From NCBI GenBank assembly GCA_026991005.1, contig JALXCH010000139.1:1-7581 (forward strand): a stretch of DNA of 7,581 bases. Reading direction: 5' to 3'. The notes under the pieces were generated by a model. The model saw only the letters and a program-made list of their open reading frames with translations. It did not search any database and was not told the origin of the DNA. Below are positions 1 through 5,526 of the stretch, one piece after another. A program made the position numbers and the translations under genes. The DNA is from Calditrichia bacterium (lineage in GTDB: Bacteria > Calditrichota > Calditrichia > RBG-13-44-9). Numbering within the stretch: the first letter of the stretch is position 1; every line of letters starts with the position of its first letter.

Positions 1-13
1 TGATGAATTTCTG

Positions 14-105
<92 letters not shown>

Positions 106-108
106 TAC

Positions 109-125
109 TGTGATTCGTGGGCAAA
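109..125 (+). repeat. 3' half of an ATTCGTG-type repeat, interrupted by the intron
   Basis: These 17 bases, TGTGATTCGTGGGCAAA, are identical to 5233-5249, where the same bases form the end of a complete repeat unit. Here the first part of the unit is missing and the intron is in its place. If the intron inserted into an intact unit, the 5' exon beyond the window edge should end in ATTCG. Confidence 0.8.
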
Positions 126-343
126 CATCAATTAATTTATGGTTCAATATAAGATACGTTTGTTTAGTAACATCCCTCATTTTTTCAAATCTGGAAAAAG
201 CACCTCCAAAATTTCTATTTTTAGGAAAGTTTACTTGTAATTTCTTTTACGAAATCACCACCTCTATTGGCCGAATCTCTTGAAATACTTAGCTTTTAGT
301 AACTTTGTTCGTTTTTTCTTTAATGTGGCACAATGATTGTAAT
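126..343. other. AT-rich non-coding stretch, no gene seen
   Basis: This stretch lies between the repeat remnant and the palindrome upstream of the MerR gene. I see no codon pattern, ribosome binding site or recognisable RNA here. The open frame crossing it begins inside intron domain V and its translation has no protein-like character. Confidence 0.6.
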
Positions 344-361
344 CTACATTTTCAAATGTAG
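344..361. promoter_or_regulatory. Perfect palindrome, candidate operator for the MerR regulator
   Basis: CTACATTT-TC-AAATGTAG has 8-bp perfect arms and a 2-base centre. It lies about 40 bases before the MerR start codon, and I found no comparable palindrome in the 83 bases between the MerR gene and the SQR gene. MerR dimers bind such dyads, so autoregulation of the whole operon is a fair inference. Classical MerR operators sit inside a stretched -35/-10 spacer. TTGTAA at 337-342 could be a -35, but no good -10 lies 19-20 bases beyond it. The site instead falls just upstream of a separate promoter-like pair at 372-399. Confidence 0.5.
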
Positions 362-371
362 TTTTTAGATA

Positions 372-399
372 TTGAATTATTTAGTTAATGGACTATAAT
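372..399 (+). promoter_or_regulatory. Sigma70-like promoter overlapping the MerR gene start
   Basis: TTGAAT (372-377) and a perfect TATAAT (394-399) are separated by 16 bases. Transcription would begin near 406, which is slightly downstream of the assigned ATG at 402. Either the pair is chance in AT-rich DNA, or the mRNA is leaderless or nearly so. No other ATG, GTG or TTG codon in frame occurs before the helix-turn-helix begins, so the start at 402 cannot easily move. The lack of a clear ribosome binding site before 402 fits a leaderless message. Confidence 0.4.
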
Positions 400-401
400 T
401 A

Positions 402-863
402 ATGAAGAATGACTTTGACATTTACGAACCGGTTCTCACGATTGGGACGGTGGCAAAGAAACTGAACGTTGCCGTGCAAACAATTCGACTGTATGAGCAG
501 GAAGGATTGATTCTTCCCTACAAGACCGAAACGGGACGACGCATGTTTAGCATGCACGATCTGGAACGTTTGCAATGTATTCGAAAACTCCTCACCGAAG
601 ATGGGCTGAATATTACCGGAATTAAACGGCTAATGTCGTTAATTCCCTGCTGGGAATTTAAAGGCGGTCTGGATGAAGAGTGCAAGAGTTGCCCTGCATA
701 CTACGAGACCATTGGCCCGTGCTGGAGCATTAAAAATGTAGGGAGCAAATGTCAAGGGCAGGACTGCCGATTGTGCCCCGTTTATCGCATGAACATCAGT
801 TGTGCTAAAATGAAAGCAATCCTTTTTGGTCATCACCGTCCGGAAGATGAGGAGAATTCATAA
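402..863 (+). CDS. MerR-family transcriptional regulator with C-terminal two-CW-like cysteine domain
   Basis: This is a DNA-binding regulator that probably controls the downstream sulfur genes. Residues ~12-80 form a MerR winged helix: TIGTVAKKLNVAVQTIRLYE is helix-turn-helix plus start of the wing region, GRRMFS is the wing, and DGLNITGIKRL resembles the HspR branch of the family. The C-terminal third is not the usual dimer coil. It carries eight cysteines (C83, 94, 97, 107, 117, 122, 125, 134), with CW at 83-84 and 107-108 and two CxxCPxY motifs at 94 and 122. This matches the layout of the two-CW domain seen in other bacterial sensor proteins, and it suggests metal, Fe-S or thiol chemistry as the sensed signal (inference). 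The length, 153 residues, is normal for MerR proteins. The start was chosen as the only in-frame ATG before the HTH; its ribosome binding site is weak. It lies 83 bases before the SQR gene on the same strand. Confidence 0.9.
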   Translation: MKNDFDIYEPVLTIGTVAKKLNVAVQTIRLYEQEGLILPYKTETGRRMFSMHDLERLQCIRKLLTEDGLNITGIKRLMSLIPCWEFKGGLDEECKSCPAYYETIGPCWSIKNVGSKCQGQDCRLCPVYRMNISCAKMKAILFGHHRPEDEENS

Positions 864-946
864 GGGAAAGATGAAAAAATGATTTTCTTTCTATTATAAA
901 TTCTGTTGGTTGTTTTGTGAAATAATTATTTAAAAACGAGGGTGTT

Positions 947-2179
947 ATGAAACGGTTATTGATTTTGGGTGCTGGTACCGGTGGTACAATTATGGTCAAC
1001 AAATTGGCTCCGGTATTAGACCGTGCCGAGTGGGAAATTACTATCGTGGATCAGGATGAGAAGCATTACTACCAGCCAGGATTTTTATTCATTCCGTTCG
1101 GTATTTACAATCGGGAGGATGTGATTAAGCCGAAGCGGGATTTTTTCCCGCCCGGAGTGGAGGTGGTGATGTCGTCCATCGAGCTGATTGAGCCCAAGGA
1201 AAATCGGGTGAAGCTGGGCAACGGACGGGTGATTCATTACGATATTCTCATCATTGCCACAGGCGCCCGGGTGCATCCTGAAGAAACCGAAGGGATGAAG
1301 GATGGCGGTGCCTGGTACCAGAACATTTTCGATTTTTACACCATCGAAGGTGCCATGGCATTGCGACAGTTCCTGAAGTACTGGGAAGGCGGACGCATGG
1401 TACTCAATGTGGTGGAGATGCCCATCAAGTGTCCGGTGGCACCGCTGGAATTTGTGTTTCTGGCCGATTGGTGGTTTACCGAACAGGGAATTCGGGACAA
1501 GGTGGAAATTCAATATGTCACGCCGTTACCGGGTGCTTTTACCAAACCGCGGGCAGCTCAGTTCCTGGGGAATTTCCTGGAAAAGAAAAACATCCATCTG
1601 GTTCCGGAATTCAACACCGCCCGGGTGGATTCTTCAAAAAACAAAATTATTTCCTGGGACGAGCGGGAAATTGAATATGATCTGCTGGTTACCATCCCTA
1701 CCAACATGGGCTCCGAAGTCATAGCGGCTTCGGGATTGGGCGACGATCTGAATTTCATTCCCACCGACAAACATACGCTACAATCCAAAGAGTACGAAAA
1801 TGTGTTTGTGATTGGTGATGCCACGGATTTACCCAGTTCGAAGGCGGGCTCGGTAGCTCATTTCGAAGCAGATATTCTCTTCGAAAACATTCTGCGTTAC
1901 ATTGAGGGGCGTCCCCTGAAACCTGATTTTGATGGCCATGCCAACTGTTTTATCGAATCCGGTTTTGGCAAAGGGATTCTGATTGATTTCAATTACGATG
2001 TGGAACCGCTGCCGGGAAAATTTCCCCTGCCGGGCATCGGGCCGTACAGCCTGTTGCAGGAAACCCGCATGAACCACTGGGGCAAAATGTTATTCCGATG
2101 GATGTACTGGAACCTCTTGCTGAAAGGTTCCGAGCTCCCCATCGAAGCACAGATGAATATGGCAGGAAAGAGGTTATAG
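947..2179 (+). CDS. Sulfide:quinone oxidoreductase-like FAD/NAD(P) disulfide reductase
   Basis: SQR oxidises sulfide to sulfane sulfur on a cysteine and passes electrons through FAD to membrane quinone. The 410 residues include the N-terminal dinucleotide site GAGTGG (8-13), an acidic strand end IVDQD (33-37), the SQR-like stretch YYQPGFLF (41-48), ATGA (105-108) and the second FAD motif VIGDATD (288-294). Only two cysteines are present: C162 in IKCPVAP and C334 in NCFIESGFGKG. They correspond to the redox pair that persists in all SQR types; the third cysteine of some types is absent. The C-terminal HWGKMLFRWMYWNLLLKG (377-394) is amphipathic and tryptophan-rich, as expected for monotopic membrane binding near quinone. 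GAGGGTG at 938-944 precedes the ATG. The DUF1641 gene starts two bases after the stop. Related flavocytochrome c sulfide dehydrogenase subunits are an alternative, but no signal peptide is seen. Confidence 0.88.
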   Translation: MKRLLILGAGTGGTIMVNKLAPVLDRAEWEITIVDQDEKHYYQPGFLFIPFGIYNREDVIKPKRDFFPPGVEVVMSSIELIEPKENRVKLGNGRVIHYDILIIATGARVHPEETEGMKDGGAWYQNIFDFYTIEGAMALRQFLKYWEGGRMVLNVVEMPIKCPVAPLEFVFLADWWFTEQGIRDKVEIQYVTPLPGAFTKPRAAQFLGNFLEKKNIHLVPEFNTARVDSSKNKIISWDEREIEYDLLVTIPTNMGSEVIAASGLGDDLNFIPTDKHTLQSKEYENVFVIGDATDLPSSKAGSVAHFEADILFENILRYIEGRPLKPDFDGHANCFIESGFGKGILIDFNYDVEPLPGKFPLPGIGPYSLLQETRMNHWGKMLFRWMYWNLLLKGSELPIEAQMNMAGKRL

Positions 2180-2181
2180 CC

Positions 2182-2886
2182 ATGGAAAACAAACAGATCG
2201 AACAACAGTTGCAAGAGATTAATCAAAAGCTGGACGCGGTGATGTCCTGGATGCAGGAACAGCAGCGCCGCAAACGGGAAATGGATGAGTTGAAGGAAGA
2301 CCTCACCCTTATCGGAAAAGATGTATTTCAGGCGGCTGTGGTGGAATTAAACGAGGTGGCACAACATTTCGATACCGGCGATTTTCTGTTCCTGTTGAAA
2401 AAGCTGTTGCGCAATACCCGCAATCTGATTCGGGTAATGGATAAGCTGGAAAGCGCCTTCGATTTTTCCGAGGATTTTGTACCGCTCACCAAGGATATGG
2501 TGGGGCAGGTTATGGAAACCCTGGAGGAACTGGATCGCAAAGGCTATTTTGAATTTGGAAAGGAACTCTTCAAAATTGTGGATACGATTGTGACTTCCTT
2601 TACTCTGGAAGATGTGCGTCTGCTGCGAGAAAATATTACCTCTATTCTGCTTACGGTTAAGAATTTAACCCAGCCCGAAATGTTGAGCACGGTGAACAAT
2701 GCTCTGAGCTTCTTCCAGAAGATGGATATTGCCGTGGAAGAGAAGGTGAGTTATCGCGATCTGTTCCGGAGTCTCCGTGACCCAGAAATGAAGCGCGGTC
2801 TGGCTTTTGTTATTCAATTTATGAAAAATATGGCACGACCGGATAATCCGGTGCTGGAATTCAAAACAGAAAATACACAACAATAA
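2182..2886 (+). CDS. DUF1641 family protein, probable accessory of the SQR-like enzyme
   Basis: A 234-residue, mostly helical, cysteine-free protein. Residues 1-45 are a charged, glutamine-rich heptad region likely to form a coiled coil. The C-terminal motif SLRDPEMKRGLAFVIQFMKN (197-216) is the recognisable DUF1641 signature. No signal peptide or clear membrane span is present, so it is probably cytoplasmic or peripheral. The biochemical role of DUF1641 is unknown to me, but it commonly sits beside flavoprotein dehydrogenases and sulfur genes. Here a two-base gap to the SQR gene implies translational coupling. The start at 2182 is preferred over an in-frame ATG at 2098, because the latter lies 82 bases inside the SQR gene whereas GGAAAGAGG at 2165-2173 is placed correctly for 2182. 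Confidence 0.85.
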   Translation: MENKQIEQQLQEINQKLDAVMSWMQEQQRRKREMDELKEDLTLIGKDVFQAAVVELNEVAQHFDTGDFLFLLKKLLRNTRNLIRVMDKLESAFDFSEDFVPLTKDMVGQVMETLEELDRKGYFEFGKELFKIVDTIVTSFTLEDVRLLRENITSILLTVKNLTQPEMLSTVNNALSFFQKMDIAVEEKVSYRDLFRSLRDPEMKRGLAFVIQFMKNMARPDNPVLEFKTENTQQ

Positions 2887-2898
2887 GGAGGAGATAGT

Positions 2899-3216
2899 AT
2901 GCCTACCAAAACCATTGCAGGTAAAACCGTGGAAGTGGATGCCGAAGGATTTCTGGTAAATCCGGATGATTGGACCGAGGAGATGGCACCCGAGCTGGCC
3001 AAAGAGGAGGGAATCGAGGAATTAACCGAACGCCACTGGGATGTGATTCGGTTTATGCGCAAGGATTTTAAGGAGAAGGGGCAGATTCCCACGATTCGGC
3101 GCATCAAGAATGTGGGAGGTATTCCCACCGGAGAGTTGTACCAGCTCTTCCCCCAGGGACCGGCGAAAAAGGCTGCAAAGATTGCCGGATTGGGTAAACC
3201 GCAGGGGTGTGTGTAA
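2899..3216 (+). CDS. DsrC/TusE-like sulfur-carrier protein with a single C-terminal cysteine
   Basis: Proteins of this family carry sulfur as a persulfide or trisulfide on a flexible C-terminal arm and pass it between enzymes. The 105 residues show the family core (GFLVNPDDWTEEMAPELA at 17-34, then ERHWDVIRFMRKDF at 44-57) and end in KIAGLGKPQGCV. The penultimate Cys104 is the universal acceptor. True DsrC, the partner of DsrAB sulfite reductase, has a second cysteine 11 residues earlier; here that position is Ala93. This points to a TusE-like single-cysteine relay role, although the surrounding arm still reads like DsrC. A strong AAGGAGG lies just before the ATG, and 12 bases separate it from DUF1641. 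The DsrE2-like gene that follows is a plausible exchange partner. Confidence 0.9.
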   Translation: MPTKTIAGKTVEVDAEGFLVNPDDWTEEMAPELAKEEGIEELTERHWDVIRFMRKDFKEKGQIPTIRRIKNVGGIPTGELYQLFPQGPAKKAAKIAGLGKPQGCV

Positions 3217-3261
3217 TTCCATAAAAAATGATTTTAACCAATCAATATAGGAGGCCTGACC

Positions 3262-3741
3262 ATGGCCAATGAAACACCCGAAAAAATCCGTAAAGTATCC
3301 ATTATCATCTCTAAAGGCTCGCTGGATGGTGTGTATCCCGGACTGATTATGGCCAACGGCGCCCGGATGGAAGGGATTGAGGCGAATGTGTTTTTCACCT
3401 TCTTTGGGCTGGAAGCGATAATGAAAAAGCGGTTGAACAAACTGAAAGTCGCTACCGTGGGAAATCCTGCCATGCATATTCCTTCGCTTCTGGGCATCCT
3501 GCCGGGTATGTCTGCTTTTGCCACCTGGAAGATGAAACAGGAGATGGAAAAGCTGGATATTCCGCCCGTAGGGGAGTTCATCGAAATGATTGCTGATGCA
3601 GGTGCCAAACTGTACGCCTGCAAGGCAACGGTGGAGATGTTTCACCTGACAAAGGATGATTTTGTGGAGCAGGTGGAAGATATTATTAATGTCGGGAAGT
3701 TCTACGAAGTTTCAGCAGGAGGTAGTATCATTTTTACCTGA
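3262..3741 (+). CDS. DsrE/DsrF/DrsH-like (DsrE2-type) sulfurtransferase-family protein
   Basis: DsrE-superfamily proteins relay sulfane sulfur through a conserved cysteine. This 159-residue protein opens with a Rossmann-like strand KVSIIISKGSLDGVYPGL (11-28), followed by ANGARMEGIEANVFFTFFGL (31-50), and has the conserved segment EFIEMIADAGAKLYACKATV (105-124) with Cys120 as the only cysteine and probable active site. The C-terminal stretch FVEQVEDIINV is typical of the DsrE2 branch. Residues 70-88 are hydrophobic and rich in Gly and Pro; they could touch the membrane, as proposed for DsrE2, but are not a clear transmembrane helix. AGGAGG lies ten bases before the ATG. It is last in the operon, 45 bases after the DsrC/TusE-like gene and ~35 bases before a terminator. 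Confidence 0.9.
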   Translation: MANETPEKIRKVSIIISKGSLDGVYPGLIMANGARMEGIEANVFFTFFGLEAIMKKRLNKLKVATVGNPAMHIPSLLGILPGMSAFATWKMKQEMEKLDIPPVGEFIEMIADAGAKLYACKATVEMFHLTKDDFVEQVEDIINVGKFYEVSAGGSIIFT

Positions 3742-3776
3742 TCTCCATTTGCCCTTTTGATCTCTCTTAATAAACG

Positions 3777-3813
3777 AAAGCCTGCCCCTTTTGGAATAGA
3801 TGGGCAGGCTTTT
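3777..3813. terminator. Bidirectional intrinsic terminator between convergent genes
   Basis: AAAGCCTGCCC (3777-3787) pairs perfectly with GGGCAGGCTTT (3802-3812) around a 14-base loop and runs into TTTT on the + strand. Read from the other strand, the same stem is followed by CTTTCGTTTATTAAG, which is also T-rich. It lies 36 bases after the DsrE2 stop and 55 bases after the stop of the convergent lipoprotein gene, so it can end both transcripts. Confidence 0.88.
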
Positions 3814-3867
3814 CCTGTTTAGAAAAATGGATTAGGGTAAAACCTGGGAATCACCAGTACCTGGTAA

Positions 3868-4602
3868 TTATTCCAGCACTTCTTCCATTTCTTTGAATGC
3901 TTCGTGAACGCGATCCAATGCCGCTTGTAATTGCTCCTGATTGGAGACGTCCGTTTTGGCCAGAGCTTCCACTGCGGCAGCCAGTTCCTTTCGGGCAGCA
4001 TCGAAAGCGGCCTGATGTTCGGCTAATTTGGCCGGTAAGGTAACCGCTTCCACCGCTTTCATCTTTTCCTGAAATTCCGGAATGGTTTCCTTTACTTTAT
4101 CCCATTGATTGTTGGGAATGTAATCGTGGAAAACTTTGAAAAGCACCTTATGAAATTCATCCAGAGCGGGTACTGCCGGTTTGAGAATTCCTACTAATTT
4201 TTCGAAACTGGTATGTAAATCCCGCGCCGCGTTAAGCAGAGCCTCCGTATCGTTCTTCTCTATGGCTGCACCGTATTCCTGGAGGATTTGCCCCATTTTT
4301 TCTACCCCTTGCTGCCAGTGCATGGATTTATCCCGTAAACTATCCGGAAATTGAACGGATTTTAGAGCCTGATACTGTTTCTGCAGCTCCGGGTACAGGG
4401 ATTTAAGCTGCTCGACATCCTTCTCCGGATAGGCATCGTGCCACATGGGGTGGATCACTTCGTGCATGGCCTTTAACGCTGCCTTTGGAGTAAGGGACGT
4501 GGCAGCTTTTTCTGTACTTGCGGGCTGCTGTTTTTCCTGTTTGCCACAAAAGAGAACCAGCATAGCCAGAACAAGGGAGAAAATAATTACAAATCGTTTC
4601 AT
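3868..4602 (-). CDS. Predicted lipoprotein with two cytochrome b562/c'-like helical repeats
   Basis: I do not recognise a named family. The 244-residue protein begins with a signal peptide (KR, then hydrophobic 4-18) ending at Cys19; the lipobox VLFC is atypical because of Phe at -1. After a short linker, two ~100-residue helical repeats follow (about 42-140 and 146-244). They align without large gaps: H47/H151, H55/H159, P59/P163, P86/P190 and H130/H233 recur with an offset of 103-104. Each repeat has His in its first helix and a His in the last helix (DLHTSFEKL, RVHEAFKEM) where cytochrome c' has CXXCH and b562 has its heme-ligand His. There is no CXXCH, so any heme would be b-type. Metal binding is an alternative. 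GGAGG lies 8-12 bases before the ATG on the minus strand. It is transcribed toward the sulfur operon and not part of it. Confidence 0.82.
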   Translation of the reverse strand: MKRFVIIFSLVLAMLVLFCGKQEKQQPASTEKAATSLTPKAALKAMHEVIHPMWHDAYPEKDVEQLKSLYPELQKQYQALKSVQFPDSLRDKSMHWQQGVEKMGQILQEYGAAIEKNDTEALLNAARDLHTSFEKLVGILKPAVPALDEFHKVLFKVFHDYIPNNQWDKVKETIPEFQEKMKAVEAVTLPAKLAEHQAAFDAARKELAAAVEALAKTDVSNQEQLQAALDRVHEAFKEMEEVLE

Positions 4603-4788
4603 AAAAGACCTCCGTTATTTTATGTAAATAGGCCGGATTAAATAGTGCGAAAATTTAATGGAGTTTAATGGTATATCAAAAGATAAAAATTTTTAGTGGT
4701 GTCTTTGGGATTGTGTCATACTACATGGGGAACGATTGTCTTTTCTAATTCTTAAATTTAACCCCAATGGATGCTAAGAAGAGGCACA

Positions 4789-4858
4789 AAATAGCAAATA
4801 GAAAATTCCAAACAGCAAATCCCAAATCCCAAATCCCAAACACCAAATTCCAATTTCC
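4789..4858. repeat. Heptamer tandem array, 10 units of AAATCCC type
   Basis: Ten 7-base units follow each other in register: AAATAGC, AAATAGA, AAATTCC, AAACAGC, three exact AAATCCC, AAACACC, AAATTCC, AATTTCC. The centre is perfect and the flanks decay, the usual pattern of a slippage-driven array that ages from the edges. Confidence 0.88.
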
Positions 4859-4876
4859 AATAAACAATTATTTTTC

Positions 4877-4903
4877 ATTCGTGCTTATTCGTGTGATTCG
4901 TGG
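4877..4903. repeat. ATTCGTG triple-motif repeat, copy 1
   Basis: A 27-base unit with three ATTCGTG cores at a spacing of 10 and 9 bases: ATTCGTGCTT, ATTCGTGTG, ATTCGTGG. It follows the heptamer array after 18 bases. It differs from copy 2 only at the two bases after the first core's C. Confidence 0.88.
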
Positions 4904-4927
4904 TTCTAATAATTTCAGTATTGTTTC

Positions 4928-5010
4928 GCCCCTTTGGGGCTCCAAATTGGGGTGTTCTTCATTCCCAGGGCTCCGCCCTGGGCTACCTAAGTTGGAGTGC
5001 TTCGCACTCC
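4928..5010. repeat. Cluster of three GC-rich triloop hairpins
   Basis: Three perfect stems follow one another in an AT-rich setting: GCCCC-TTT-GGGGC (4928-4940), CCCAGGGC-TCC-GCCCTGGG (4964-4982) and GGAGTGC-TTC-GCACTCC (4994-5010). All have three-base pyrimidine loops. None is followed by a T-run, so they do not look like terminators. The pattern resembles dispersed hairpin repeats of the REP/MITE kind; I cannot name the family. Confidence 0.8.
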
Positions 5011-5143
5011 TGAGACAACAATTTATTGCATTCACTTTTTGCATCTCTATTGGCTTTTTAGACCTTCACAAAATGGCTTTGTTTCACATCAGCGAATTGT
5101 AGCCAATTTGTACGAGCCTGCCCAATAAAAAGCTATTAATTCA

Positions 5144-5165
5144 AAATTTCAAAGTCCCAAATTCT
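5144..5165. repeat. Degenerate heptamer patch
   Basis: AAATTTC and AAAGTCC in register, then AAATTCT one base out of phase, resembling the decayed units of the larger array at 4789-4858. As there, an ATTCGTG unit follows, about 50 bases on, so the two modules appear to travel or persist together. Confidence 0.45.
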
Positions 5166-5217
5166 AAATAATTTAACTGGCTCTTTCCAGACCTAACCTG
5201 ATTTATATTATCTTTTT

Positions 5218-5244
5218 ATTCGTGCCCATTCGTGTGATTCGTGG
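5218..5244. repeat. ATTCGTG triple-motif repeat, copy 2
   Basis: A complete 27-base unit, ATTCGTGCCC, ATTCGTGTG, ATTCGTGG, continuing into GCAAA. Its last part plus that tail (5233-5249) is identical to 109-125 next to the group II intron, which makes it the reference for the intron's target site. Confidence 0.88.
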
Positions 5245-5290
5245 GCAAAAACTCAATCTTTTAATCCGTGGGCAAATACCCATTCATTTT

Positions 5291-5317
5291 ATTCGTGCTT
5301 ATTCATGTAATTCGTGG
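5291..5317. repeat. ATTCGTG triple-motif repeat, copy 3 (diverged)
   Basis: Same 27-base layout with two changes in the second and third parts: ATTCGTGCTT, ATTCATGTA, ATTCGTGG. The partial match CCGTGGGCAAA lies between this copy and copy 2. Confidence 0.85.
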
Positions 5318-5526
5318 TAAAGTGACTATTCGTTCCTGGGGTTATAAAAAATAATTCAAAATTTTGTTCAAACCATTTCCGTGGATCGTTTTAAGATAGA
5401 AATTCTGAAAAAAAAGCGCCACATCATAAGTGGTTAATTTATCCCGCTTAAAAACCATTCTTTTTCCTGAACTATTTTTTTATATTTACGTAACTGAGAT
5501 TTAACGGACAGATTCGGGAAGCGCGA

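Larger units (their letters stand above)
4603..5526. other. Repeat-rich intergenic block between divergent genes, no gene supported
   Basis: About 920 bases separate the minus-strand lipoprotein from the + strand phosphatase gene, so both promoters should lie here; I could not identify either with confidence. Bases 4603-4788 are plain AT-rich DNA. Then come a heptamer array, an ATTCGTG unit, three GC-rich hairpins, a degenerate heptamer patch, two more ATTCGTG units and a partial copy (CCGTGGGCAAA near 5266-5276). Near the phosphatase gene, 5414-5449 can form a weak nested hairpin (AAGCG with CGCTT, CCAC with GTGG). A 111-codon open frame at 4767-5102 runs straight through the repeats and is not a gene. 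Confidence 0.75.

Noticed and set aside
1085..1513. Minus-strand and alternate + strand open frames inside the SQR-like gene
   Set aside because: Shadow frames of a clear flavoprotein gene, with histidine-, proline- or tryptophan-rich translations typical of antisense or shifted reading.
2098..2181. Longer N-terminus for the DUF1641 protein from an ATG at 2098
   Set aside because: It would overlap the SQR gene by 82 bases without a ribosome binding site, while 2182 has GGAAAGAGG in the right place.
3022..3645. 207-codon minus-strand open frame under the DsrC/TusE-like and DsrE2-like genes
   Set aside because: Antisense shadow of two well-recognised genes; it crosses both and their gap and has no family resemblance.
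4964..4982. Intrinsic terminator for a neighbouring gene
   Set aside because: The stem is strong but no T-run follows on either strand and no gene ends nearby.
4767..5102. 111-codon open frame in the repeat block
   Set aside because: It is made of heptamers, an ATTCGTG unit and the three hairpins; it has no ribosome binding site and low-complexity content.
4789..5317. CRISPR array
   Set aside because: ATTCGTG units are irregularly spaced (hundreds of bases, then tens) and have no spacer-sized intervals; the heptamer array has no spacers at all.
5414..5449. Nested hairpin before the phosphatase gene as a riboswitch or attenuator
   Set aside because: Stems of only 4-5 bp with large loops; no conserved riboswitch core recognised.
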